From Bacillota bacterium (GTDB lineage Bacteria > Bacillota > Clostridia > TANB77 > CAG-465), in assembly GCA_023410645.1 (NCBI GenBank), contig JAEYPQ010000019.1, positions 1 to 60,755 on the forward strand: a DNA stretch of 60,755 bases, given 5' to 3'. The notes under the pieces are model-generated. The model saw nothing but the letters and a program-made list of their open reading frames with translations. It was not told where the DNA came from and did not search any database. This document shows positions 8,770-17,686 of the stretch, one piece after another (position 1 is the first letter of the stretch; each line of letters opens with the position of its first letter). Made by a program: the position numbers and the translations under genes.

Positions 8770-8805
8770 ATAGGTTGGTACAAATTGTATTAGCCTATTT
8801 TTTAT
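8770..8805 (+). terminator. Terminator of the rml operon
   Basis: A 14-pair stem including G-U pairs (8770-8783 with 8785-8798) has a one-base formal loop, so the last pairs are open. A six-T run follows. It separates the rhamnose operon from the export locus. Confidence 0.75.
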
Positions 8806-8962
8806 TTAAAATATAAAAATTCTTATCAATTATATTTTCAAAATTTATGAAAAGAATATCAATATAACAAAATATAAATGCTAGTTAGTTTAATTGAAAA
8901 ACAATTTATGTGTAATTTTTATATATAGTACGTAAAAGAAAGTCACTTTTTTACTATAAATG

Positions 8963-8991
8963 TTGAAAAAATTATATGTTAATGATATAAT
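8963..8991 (+). promoter_or_regulatory. Promoter of the polysaccharide export locus
   Basis: TTGAAA (8963-8968), 17 bases, and TATAAT (8986-8991) with an extended TGA. It lies 35 bases before the Wzm start. Confidence 0.8.
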
Positions 8992-9025
8992 ATGCTAGAC
9001 ATTTATTCATAATAAAGGAGAAATT

Positions 9026-9817
9026 ATGGAATTTTTTAAGACATTAATTAAAAACAAAAAATTAGTTTTCCAATTAGGAAAAAATGATTTTAGAAATAGA
9101 TTTGCTAGTACAAGTTTAGGTGCAGTATGGGGCTTTGTATCACCTTTTATATTTATGATGACTTATGTAATAGTATTTCAATATATACTTAAAGCAGGCA
9201 GTGCAGGTTCAGATCCGTATGTAGTATGGTTTTTACCTGGAATGTCAATGTGGCTATTTTTAAACGATAGTATATTAACTGCAAGTAGTTCAATTAGAAA
9301 TTATAGTTATCTTGTAAAAAAGGTAGTTTTCCCCGTAGATATAATACCAGTAATTTCACTTACTGCATCGAGTATAATTTCAATATTTTTATTTATTATA
9401 TCTATAGTTGTTTGTACAGTATATGGATATTTTGCAAATGTATTAGAATTAATATATATGATATTTGCTGCGTGTTGCCTTGTTATTGCAATTACTAGAT
9501 TAACATCTGCAATTTCTACTTTAGTACCAGATTTTTCGCAATTATTAAGTGTTGCAATGCAATTATTTATGTGGTTGACACCTATTATGTGGAATTTATC
9601 TATGTTAGAAAATCATGTTTTAATATCAAAGGCAATCAGGTGTATGCCATTTACTTACTTAGTTACTGGATTTAGAGAAGTATTTATAAATGGAAATCTT
9701 ATATATCAAAATAATGGTATATATACTATTATTTTCTGGGTAATTACTATACTTATATTTTTATGGGGAAATTCAATATTTAAGAAAAATAAAAAAGATT
9801 TCGCGGATGTATTATAG
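9026..9817 (+). CDS. ABC-2 type polysaccharide export permease (Wzm-like)
   Basis: This is the membrane half of an ABC exporter that moves undecaprenyl-linked polysaccharide across the membrane. It has 263 residues with about six hydrophobic segments. The N-terminal KNDFRNRFASTSLGAVWGFVSP segment is typical of Wzm/TagG/RgpC permeases, as is LTPIMWNLSML late in the protein. AAAGGAG precedes the ATG. The ATPase partner is one gene downstream (10838), with a glycosyltransferase between them. Teichoic-acid, rhamnan and O-antigen exporters share this fold. Confidence 0.88.
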   Translation: MEFFKTLIKNKKLVFQLGKNDFRNRFASTSLGAVWGFVSPFIFMMTYVIVFQYILKAGSAGSDPYVVWFLPGMSMWLFLNDSILTASSSIRNYSYLVKKVVFPVDIIPVISLTASSIISIFLFIISIVVCTVYGYFANVLELIYMIFAACCLVIAITRLTSAISTLVPDFSQLLSVAMQLFMWLTPIMWNLSMLENHVLISKAIRCMPFTYLVTGFREVFINGNLIYQNNGIYTIIFWVITILIFLWGNSIFKKNKKDFADVL

Positions 9818-9826
9818 GAGAATAAG

Positions 9827-10813
9827 ATGGAAACAATTGATGTATTACTTGCTACATATAACGGTGAAAAATATGTTAGGGAACAAATTGATAGTATTTT
9901 AAATCAGACATATTCAAATATTAATCTTTTTATTTCGGATGACTGTTCAAAAGATTCAACAGTAGAAATATTAAAGGATTATGAAAAAAGAGATAGCAGG
10001 GTTAAAGTATTTGTTCAACAAAATAATCTTGGATATGTAAAGAATTTTGAATTCTTAATTAGACAAGTTAAATCTGACTATTATATGTTATCAGACCAAG
10101 ATGATGTTTGGCTACCAGAAAAAATTGAAAAATCATATAGACATTTAATTGAAGAAAATGCAGATTTAGTATTTTGTGATTTAGAAGTTGTAGATAAAGA
10201 ACTTAATACCATATTTCCATCTTTTTGGGAATATTTGAAGATAGATAAAAAAATAAAAAAGTATAATGACTATAAAATGGTATATTTATATAATTGTGCT
10301 AATGGTTGTGCAATTATTTCTAAAAGCAAATTCATAGAAGGAATGTTACCACTTCCAAACGATTCGGAGTTCATGTTGCATGATTATTGGATCACATTAT
10401 ATGTATCACTACATGGTAAGATTTCATATTTAGATGAAAAGTTGATAAAGTATAGACAACATGGTAATAATCAAGTTGGTACTGAAAAGACTTCTCATAA
10501 ATTTAGAAGATTTGAGCAAGTAAGAGAATTATTTTTACGAGTTAAAATTGAACATTTTACAGATTTTGTATCAAGACCTGATGCTTTTAATGATAACCAA
10601 AATATATTTAATAAAAAATGTTTAGAATACTTTTTGCAATTAAAAGATAAAAAATATATTAATTTCAAAGGAATAAATCTATTTTATCAGTTATATAAAT
10701 ATGATACTTTTTCATATTTCTTGATTCAATATATTATTATGAATGTTCCTATTTTAGCAAAGGGCGTATTTATATTAAGATATAATATACTTAAATTACT
10801 TGGGAAAAGGTAA
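9827..10813 (+). CDS. GT2 family glycosyltransferase, possibly a rhamnosyltransferase
   Basis: This 328-residue GT-A enzyme would add a sugar to the growing glycan at the inner membrane face. The N-terminus reads VLLATYNGEKYVREQI, and the SDQDDVW block (residues 89-95) carries the metal-binding aspartates. This block is common among GT2 enzymes of rhamnose-containing polymers. The C-terminal 40 residues are hydrophobic and probably touch the membrane. Lying between wzm and wzt, and next to the rml operon, it is a good candidate to use dTDP-rhamnose; the donor is inferred. Confidence 0.82.
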   Translation: METIDVLLATYNGEKYVREQIDSILNQTYSNINLFISDDCSKDSTVEILKDYEKRDSRVKVFVQQNNLGYVKNFEFLIRQVKSDYYMLSDQDDVWLPEKIEKSYRHLIEENADLVFCDLEVVDKELNTIFPSFWEYLKIDKKIKKYNDYKMVYLYNCANGCAIISKSKFIEGMLPLPNDSEFMLHDYWITLYVSLHGKISYLDEKLIKYRQHGNNQVGTEKTSHKFRRFEQVRELFLRVKIEHFTDFVSRPDAFNDNQNIFNKKCLEYFLQLKDKKYINFKGINLFYQLYKYDTFSYFLIQYIIMNVPILAKGVFILRYNILKLLGKR

Positions 10814-10837
10814 TTTTACATAAAGGAGAAAAAATAA

Positions 10838-12139
10838 ATGAGCGATAATGTTATAGAAATTAAAGGTCTTACTAAGGAATATAAGATGTTTGCTAGAAAA
10901 AAAGATAGATTATTAGAAACTTTATTTCCATTTAAACCAAGGCATGGAGTTTTTAAAGCTTTAAATAATTTAAATTTAGAAATAAAAAAAGGTGAAGTTC
11001 TAGGAATATTAGGTAAAAATGGAGCAGGTAAATCTACATTACTTAAAATTATAACTGGTGTAGTTTCTCCTACTGAAGGAACTGTAAAAGTAAATGGAAA
11101 GATTAGTTCTTTACTTGAACTTGGAACAGCTTTTAATCCTGAACTTACAGGATATGAAAATATATATCAAAATGGTCAAGTAATGGGACTTACTAACGAA
11201 CAAATAAAAGAAAGAGAAAAAGAAATTATTGAATTTGCAGATATTGGAGCTCATTTATATCAACCTGTAAAATCTTATTCTTCTGGTATGTTTGCAAGAC
11301 TTGCATTTGCATGTGCAATAAATGTTGATCCAGATATATTAATTGTTGACGAGGTGCTATCTGTTGGAGATATGGCATTTCAGCTTAAATGTTTTAAGAA
11401 ATTTGAACAGTTTAAAAACAGCGGAAAAACAATAATTTTTGTAACACATAGTATTGTGGATGTAATTAGAAATTGTAATAAAGCTATAATAATAAATGAT
11501 GGTAAAAAGATATTTGATGGTGATGTAAAAACTGCAGTTGATAAATATAAGAAGATTATAGTTGGTGTTTCTCCAGAAGAAGAAATTGAAGAAGATAAAG
11601 TACAAAATGAATTAAGAGCTGAGATAGAAGTTAGAAAAGATGTGGATGGAGAAGTTTGGAAAGATCAATTTGTTTTAAACGATGAAATGCTAAGCTATGG
11701 AAATAAAAAAGCAGAAATAATAGATTATGGAATATTTGATGAACACAATAATTTCGTGACAAATATTAATAATGCAGAAGAAATAACAATAAAAGCAAAA
11801 ATAAAATTTAATGAAATGATTGATGAACCAATATTTGCAATGTCATTTAAAGATTTTAAGGGACTTGAACTTTGTGGCGTAAATACTTATGCATATAAAA
11901 AAATAACTGGCACCTTTAATAAGGGAGATATTGCTGTAGTTTCCTTCAAGCAAATAGTACCCCTTGCACCAGAAAAGTATACTATTTCATTTGGGTGTAC
12001 TAAGTTTGATAATAACGGTAATTTGGAAGTATTTGATAGAGCATATGATGCAATTTTTATAGAAATATTATCTAATAGAGATTGTTTAGGACTTATTGAT
12101 TTAAAAACTGATATAGAAGTAGATGTTGTAAAAGAATAA
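10838..12139 (+). CDS. Polysaccharide ABC exporter ATPase with C-terminal glycan-binding domain (Wzt-like)
   Basis: The nucleotide-binding half of the exporter has Walker A GKNGAGKST (59-67), the signature SYSSGM (146-151), Walker B ILIVDE (167-172) and the H-loop histidine at 204. Residues 1-240 are the ATPase. After an acidic linker (about 245-275), residues 275-415 form a beta-rich domain placed and sized like Wzt-C. In E. coli O8/O9a that domain binds the capped end of the O-antigen. Streptococcal RgpD and TagH-type rhamnan or teichoic exporters lack such a domain or have a different one. This suggests recognition of a modified chain end, consistent with the two methyltransferase proteins downstream. 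Confidence 0.88.
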   Translation: MSDNVIEIKGLTKEYKMFARKKDRLLETLFPFKPRHGVFKALNNLNLEIKKGEVLGILGKNGAGKSTLLKIITGVVSPTEGTVKVNGKISSLLELGTAFNPELTGYENIYQNGQVMGLTNEQIKEREKEIIEFADIGAHLYQPVKSYSSGMFARLAFACAINVDPDILIVDEVLSVGDMAFQLKCFKKFEQFKNSGKTIIFVTHSIVDVIRNCNKAIIINDGKKIFDGDVKTAVDKYKKIIVGVSPEEEIEEDKVQNELRAEIEVRKDVDGEVWKDQFVLNDEMLSYGNKKAEIIDYGIFDEHNNFVTNINNAEEITIKAKIKFNEMIDEPIFAMSFKDFKGLELCGVNTYAYKKITGTFNKGDIAVVSFKQIVPLAPEKYTISFGCTKFDNNGNLEVFDRAYDAIFIEILSNRDCLGLIDLKTDIEVDVVKE

Positions 12140-12157
12140 TGGAGAGGATTAGAGAAT

Positions 12158-13420
12158 ATGAAAATAAATTTTGATTACTATAAAGGTGAAGATTTATATA
12201 GTGACGGAGATATCGAAGATGAGATTATAAATTATATTGATAAATTTCCAGAAGAAGAATATGAAAAAATATTTGAAAATGATATGAGATGGCCTGTATT
12301 TTATCATCTAACTCAAATAAGACAAAATATATTAAACTGGTATGATTTTAGTAAAGGCTGTGATGTATTAGAAATTGGAGCTGGTATGGGTGCAATAACT
12401 GGAGTATTATGCAAAAATGCAAAATCAGTCACTTCCGTTGAATTATCCAAAAGAAGAGCTACTGCTATATCTAAAAGGCATAAGGATAAGGAAAATCTAG
12501 AAATAATAGTTGGAAATTTAAATGATATTAAATTTGATAAAAAATTTGACTACATAACACTGATAGGAGTTTTTGAATATGCTGCTCTATTTACTGATAG
12601 TCAAAATCCTTTTGTTGATTTTTTAAAAAATATAGCTAAACTTTTAAAAGAAAATGGTAAAATATTAATTGCAATTGAAAATAAATTCGGACTTAAATAT
12701 TTTGCGGGAGCAGTTGAGGATCATACAAGTGTTAAATATGATGGAATTCTTGGATATAACAATAAAATTGGACCTCAAACCTTTGGAAAAGAAGAATTAA
12801 TTAGTATTTTTGGACAGGCTGGTTTGAATAATGTAAAATTTTACTATACGCTACCTGATTACAAATTACCAAATGTGGTTTTCTCAGATAATTATTTACC
12901 TGACGAAGAGATGATTGAAAAATATTATGATACATATTATTATGAAAATACAAAATTAAATTTTAATGAAAAGAAAGCATATAAGGAAATAATAAAAAAT
13001 AATAAATTTGATTTCTTTTCTAATTCATTTTTTATTGAATGTTCAAAAGAGCAAATAGAAGAAAATGTTGAATTTGCATTATTCAATAGTTTAGATAAAA
13101 TTCAAAATATTAATGTTATTAAATGTAAAAATAACAAGTATTATGATGAGAAAATAGAGTTAAATAAGAAAAATAAATCAGAAGAAATAGTTAATGAATA
13201 CTTAGAACGAATAGAAGATACTAAAAATAATAATAATGAATATATAAAATTCTTTAAAAAAGATTATATTAATATTGAAGATGAAATATATAATCTTAAA
13301 GAACAAATTAGGGTTTTAGAGCAAAATAATTTAACTTTAAATGATGAATTAGAAAAAGTATATCATTCAAGAAGTTGGAGATACACTAACATACTAAGAA
13401 AATTAAAAAAGAAAAAATAA
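12158..13420 (+). CDS. Class I SAM methyltransferase with C-terminal coiled coil
   Basis: The N-terminal half (about residues 50-190) is a Rossmann methyltransferase with an intact motif I VLEIGAGMGAIT (70-81), the ribose-binding acidic residue at E95, and DYITLIGVFEY. The middle is unassigned. Residues about 375-405 are a heptad-like coiled coil. The end, HSRSWRYTNILRKL plus lysines, is a basic amphipathic tail often seen on envelope-glycan enzymes. It lies 18 bases after wzt and is related to the gene at 13986. Modification of a polysaccharide, perhaps its growing end, is inferred from position and architecture. Confidence 0.78.
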   Translation: MKINFDYYKGEDLYSDGDIEDEIINYIDKFPEEEYEKIFENDMRWPVFYHLTQIRQNILNWYDFSKGCDVLEIGAGMGAITGVLCKNAKSVTSVELSKRRATAISKRHKDKENLEIIVGNLNDIKFDKKFDYITLIGVFEYAALFTDSQNPFVDFLKNIAKLLKENGKILIAIENKFGLKYFAGAVEDHTSVKYDGILGYNNKIGPQTFGKEELISIFGQAGLNNVKFYYTLPDYKLPNVVFSDNYLPDEEMIEKYYDTYYYENTKLNFNEKKAYKEIIKNNKFDFFSNSFFIECSKEQIEENVEFALFNSLDKIQNINVIKCKNNKYYDEKIELNKKNKSEEIVNEYLERIEDTKNNNNEYIKFFKKDYINIEDEIYNLKEQIRVLEQNNLTLNDELEKVYHSRSWRYTNILRKLKKKK

Positions 13421-13458
13421 TTTATTAAAATAATACATATGAAAGGTGTAAAAAAATA

Positions 13459-13905
13459 ATGCTAGAATTAATAATTGGTATTTATGGTAAAATTGATAAA
13501 AAATATAACGTTAAAAAATATATTCCTATAATATCTTATCTTTTTTGGGGAGTAGTTACTACACTTGTTAATATATTAGTTTATACCATATTAACTAAAA
13601 AACTAAATATCGATTATATGGTAAGTAATGTAATCTCTTGGATTATAGCTGTTTTAGTTGCATATATAACGAATAAGTCATATGTTTTTAAAACAAAAAC
13701 TAATAAAAAAAGAACTCTGATTATTGAATTATGTAAATTTTTCTCTGTAAGAATTTTCTCATTGATAATGGAAATAATAATAATGTTTTTAGGGGTTAGT
13801 TTACTAGGCTTTGATGATGTGATTGTAAAAATAATTACTCAAATAGTTGTTATTATTAGTAATTATTTTATGAGTAAGTTTATTGTATTCACAAAAACTA
13901 GCTAG
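13459..13905 (+). CDS. GtrA-family membrane protein
   Basis: This 148-residue protein has four hydrophobic segments and the GtrA hallmark YLFWGVVTTLVNILVY near the start. GtrA-type proteins are thought to flip undecaprenyl-phosphate-linked single sugars. A GtrB-like synthase (19530) and a DUF6056-like polytopic protein (17687) lie in the same locus. Together they could form a three-part system that decorates a glycan outside the membrane. Confidence 0.85.
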   Translation: MLELIIGIYGKIDKKYNVKKYIPIISYLFWGVVTTLVNILVYTILTKKLNIDYMVSNVISWIIAVLVAYITNKSYVFKTKTNKKRTLIIELCKFFSVRIFSLIMEIIIMFLGVSLLGFDDVIVKIITQIVVIISNYFMSKFIVFTKTS

Positions 13906-13985
13906 ATATAAATAAAAGTATTTCTATTTAATAATATATGGTAATTACAAGCAAAGTAGTAAAATAGTATAGATGGAGGAATCTT

Positions 13986-15731
13986 ATGTCTGATGACAAA
14001 ATAAAAGAAATTATTAATAAGTATAGAGAAACTAATTTCTATGAGGGAATAAAAGAATACATTGATGATAAGATAGTAATAGATTTTGCGCCTGTTCGTG
14101 AAAATATTTTATTTTGGTATGATTTCAAACCCAATTCAAATGTGCTAGAAATTTGTGCCAAAAAAGGTGCAATTACAGGATTATTAACAAAAAAAGCAAA
14201 TAAGGTTGTTAGTATAACAGAAGACGTTGAGTTTGTAAAATACAGATATAAAGATTATAATAATTTGGAAATAATCAATAATTTTGTTGATAAAATTGAA
14301 TTTAATGAAAAATTTGATTATGTAATTTTTGTTGGGGAATTACATGATTTCTGTGAAAGTTTTAGCAATAATAAACTAGATTTTTGTTTCAATTATTTAA
14401 AGATATTATTAAAGGAAAATGGTAAAATACTTTTTTCTATAACTAATTCTTTAGGTTTGAATATTAATAATAGATTAAATGAACAAGAAGTTATTTACAC
14501 CAAGAATGATTTTTTAGATATATTTAATAAAGTTGGATTTAAAAATGTAAGAAATTATTATCCTTTACCTAATCAATATTTTACTCAAGTTATATATACA
14601 GATGATTATTTGCCAACTTCAGATGATATCTTAAATTCATATAATACAAATTATTTTAATGTTGATTACATATTATATGATGAAAAGGAAAAACTACGTA
14701 AATATATAATAAATAATTCATTTGATATTGTTACAAATTCATATTTATTTGAAATATCAAATGAGGATCTAGAATTAAATAAAGTTAATTTTATAAGCTC
14801 GTCTTTGACAAGAAAAGATGAATATCGAATTATTACAAAACTATATTCTGATAAGGCTAATAAAGTTGCTATTAGTAATAATAAAATATTAAAAACATTA
14901 GTTGAAAAAAATAAGTTATTAACTGAAAGAGGATTAAACACAATAAATGAATATTTTATTAATGAAAATACTACTCAGTCTGAAATGGAAGAGTCTCCTC
15001 TATATATTTATGAACTTTCAAAGTTATTTGAAAAAGATATTAGTTTATTTAAAGAAAAGTTTGTAGAATTTAAGGATTTGGTTTTAAAAACATCTGACAT
15101 ATTAGAAGATAAATCAAATACAGTATTTGAAAAGTTTGGAATTAAAGTATCTGAAAAACTAAAAGATGAAATGATATTTTTAAAAGATGGATATTTAGAT
15201 TTTATAGTTTGTAATGCTTTTTATAAAAATGATAAATTATTCTTTTTTGATCAAGAATGGATCGAAGGAAATGTTCCATTGAAATTTATACTATATAGAA
15301 ATGTAGTTTGTATGTTTCTAAGAACAAGAATTTCTAATTATATCACCTTTGAAGAAATGCTTAATTTATATGAAATAACAACTGAAGAAGTAGAAATCTT
15401 TATTGAACTTGAAAAACAATTTCAATTAGAAGTTATTTCATTTGAATTAACTAATTATTTTAATTCTAATCAAAATAGATCTAAATTAAAAGACTATGTT
15501 AAATACTTAGAAGATATAAAAGTGGAAAAAGAAAAGATATATGAAGAGTATGTAAGAAGTTCTAGAGAATATGAAATAGTTGCAAATAATTATAACGAAT
15601 TAGCAGCTAAGTATAATGAACTTGTTTTAGAAAATAATGAATTAAAAACTTTATATGACAAATTAGTTGAATATGAAAATTTAAGTTTTATTCAAAAGAT
15701 TTTAAAGAAATACAAGGAGGATAAAAAATAA
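13986..15731 (+). CDS. Degenerate methyltransferase fused to a kinase-like domain and coiled coil (WbdD-like layout)
   Basis: The 581-residue protein has three parts. Residues 30-260 resemble the methyltransferase at 12158 (ENILFWYDF, ITGLL, YYPLP), but motif I reads VLEICAKKGAIT, so two glycines that contact SAM are lost. Residues about 275-460 look kinase-like: D405-x4-N410-x11-D422 (LDFIVCN ... FFDQEW) matches the spacing of the catalytic loop and the metal-binding aspartate. Residues 500-565 are a heptad-rich coiled coil, and the end is basic. A methyltransferase-kinase-coiled coil order is the layout of E. coli WbdD, which caps O-antigen and sets its length. The match is architectural and made by eye. 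Confidence 0.68.
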   Translation: MSDDKIKEIINKYRETNFYEGIKEYIDDKIVIDFAPVRENILFWYDFKPNSNVLEICAKKGAITGLLTKKANKVVSITEDVEFVKYRYKDYNNLEIINNFVDKIEFNEKFDYVIFVGELHDFCESFSNNKLDFCFNYLKILLKENGKILFSITNSLGLNINNRLNEQEVIYTKNDFLDIFNKVGFKNVRNYYPLPNQYFTQVIYTDDYLPTSDDILNSYNTNYFNVDYILYDEKEKLRKYIINNSFDIVTNSYLFEISNEDLELNKVNFISSSLTRKDEYRIITKLYSDKANKVAISNNKILKTLVEKNKLLTERGLNTINEYFINENTTQSEMEESPLYIYELSKLFEKDISLFKEKFVEFKDLVLKTSDILEDKSNTVFEKFGIKVSEKLKDEMIFLKDGYLDFIVCNAFYKNDKLFFFDQEWIEGNVPLKFILYRNVVCMFLRTRISNYITFEEMLNLYEITTEEVEIFIELEKQFQLEVISFELTNYFNSNQNRSKLKDYVKYLEDIKVEKEKIYEEYVRSSREYEIVANNYNELAAKYNELVLENNELKTLYDKLVEYENLSFIQKILKKYKEDKK

Positions 15732-17629
15732 TGTCTTTAAAACAAAAATACTATCAACTTCAGAATTTATTATTTCCAATGGGAAGTATGAGAAGAAAAT
15801 TTATGCAATTTTTGTATAGATTACCTAGATATATAAATAAAGAAAATTGTAATATATTTAAAAATGATATGGAAAGAAATGGATTTATAATTGCTTTTAA
15901 AAATATGTTTAACAAAATAGTAACATCACCAAGACCAACTAATGAACAAAAAGCATATGAGAGTTGGATAAGAAATAATGAACCAACACTGAAAGATTTA
16001 AGTTTACAAAAAGAATACAAATTCGAATATTCTCCTAAAATTAGTATTTTGGTTCCTATGTATAAAACTCCAGAAAAGTTCTTTAAAGAATTAATTGAAT
16101 GTTTAAAAAATCAAACATATTCTAATTGGGAGCTATGTTTAGCTGATGGTAGTCCTGAAAAATCAAAAAGTATTGATAAGATAATAAAAAATGATTCAAG
16201 AATAAAATATAAATTATTAGAAAAAAATGATGGGATATCAAATAATACAAATGAAGCATTAAAAATGGCTACAGGTGATTATATTGGTTTATTAGACCAT
16301 GATGATTTAATTGCTAGATTTGCATTATTTGAAGTTGTAAAAAGTATAAATGAAAATGAAAAGCCAGATTTTATTTATAGTGATGAAGATAAATTTAGTC
16401 TTGAATTATCTGATAGATATGATCCTCATTTTAAACCAGATTTTTCACCTGATACACTAAGAAGTTATAATTATATTTGCCATTTTAGTGTATTTAAAAA
16501 AGAATTAATGGATTTATTAGGTGGATTTAAAAAAGAATATGACGGTGCACAAGATTATGATATAATTTTGAGAGCTACTGAAAATGCAAAAAATATTGTG
16601 CATATACCAAAAATTTTGTATCATTGGAGAGTACATCCAAATTCAACAGCATGTAATGCAAGCGCAAAAATGTATGCTTATGATGCAGGAAGAAAAGCAA
16701 TTCAAGATCATATAAATAGACTTGGATTAAATGGTATTGCAGAACAAGAAGAATTGCCAGGAATTTATAGAGTTAAGTATGATATAATTGGAAATCCTAA
16801 AATATCAATTTTAATACCAAGTAAGGATGCCAAAAGTGACTTAAAAAAATGTATTGAGTCAATAAGAAAATCAACTTATAATAATTATGAAATTATTATA
16901 ATAGAAAATAATAGTGAAACAGATGAGATTTTTGATTATTATAATTCTTTAAAAAATGATGATAGGATTAAAGTAGTTTATTATCCAGATAAGGGATTTA
17001 ATTTTTCTAGAATTAATAACTTTGGAGAAAAATTTGCAACTGGTGAGTATATATTATTGTTAAATAATGATGTTGAAATAATAACAAAAAATTGGTTGGA
17101 AGAAATGTTATCATTTGCTCAAAGAGAAGATGTTGGAATAGTTGGTGCAAAATTATTATATCCAGATAATACTGTTCAACATGCCGGTGTAGTTGTAGGG
17201 ATGGGTGGAATTGCCGGACATATTAATAAACTAATAAGAGATGATGATATAGGATATTTTGCAAGAGCGAAAGTAATTAATAATTATAGTGGAGTGACAG
17301 CTGCATGTTTTATTATAAAAAAAGAATTATATGATAAAGTAGAAGGTTTGGATGAAGATTTTAAAGTTGCATTTAATGATGTAGATTTTTGTATGAAGAT
17401 TAGAAATTTAAATAAATTAATTGTATATACACCATATGCAAAATTATATCATTATGAGTCAAAAACAAGAGGATATGAAGATACACCTGAAAAACAAATG
17501 AGATTTAAATCTGAAATAGATAGGTTTAAATTGAAATGGGAAAAAGAACTTGAAAAAGGAGATCCTTTCTTTAATCCAAATTTTAGATTGGATACTGCTA
17601 TATATCAGATTAATCCTAATAAGGTCTAA
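15731..17629 (+). CDS. Bifunctional GT2 glycosyltransferase with two catalytic domains
   Basis: This 632-residue enzyme has a first GT2 domain from about residue 98 (KISILVPMYKTPEKFF, then GLLDHDDLI) and a second from about residue 355 (KISILIPSKDAKSDL, then LLNNDVEI and FNDVDFCMKIR). Two-domain GT2 proteins of this type build rhamnan or mixed repeat units, each domain adding one sugar. The start overlaps the stop of the upstream gene by one base, and an AAGGAGG ribosome site lies inside that gene's end. This indicates tight coupling with the methyltransferase/kinase protein. Confidence 0.88.
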   Translation: MSLKQKYYQLQNLLFPMGSMRRKFMQFLYRLPRYINKENCNIFKNDMERNGFIIAFKNMFNKIVTSPRPTNEQKAYESWIRNNEPTLKDLSLQKEYKFEYSPKISILVPMYKTPEKFFKELIECLKNQTYSNWELCLADGSPEKSKSIDKIIKNDSRIKYKLLEKNDGISNNTNEALKMATGDYIGLLDHDDLIARFALFEVVKSINENEKPDFIYSDEDKFSLELSDRYDPHFKPDFSPDTLRSYNYICHFSVFKKELMDLLGGFKKEYDGAQDYDIILRATENAKNIVHIPKILYHWRVHPNSTACNASAKMYAYDAGRKAIQDHINRLGLNGIAEQEELPGIYRVKYDIIGNPKISILIPSKDAKSDLKKCIESIRKSTYNNYEIIIIENNSETDEIFDYYNSLKNDDRIKVVYYPDKGFNFSRINNFGEKFATGEYILLLNNDVEIITKNWLEEMLSFAQREDVGIVGAKLLYPDNTVQHAGVVVGMGGIAGHINKLIRDDDIGYFARAKVINNYSGVTAACFIIKKELYDKVEGLDEDFKVAFNDVDFCMKIRNLNKLIVYTPYAKLYHYESKTRGYEDTPEKQMRFKSEIDRFKLKWEKELEKGDPFFNPNFRLDTAIYQINPNKV

Positions 17630-17686
17630 TTTAGTACAAGCCATAATATTAATATTTAGTATGTTTATTATTTTTTGGAGGTAAGA

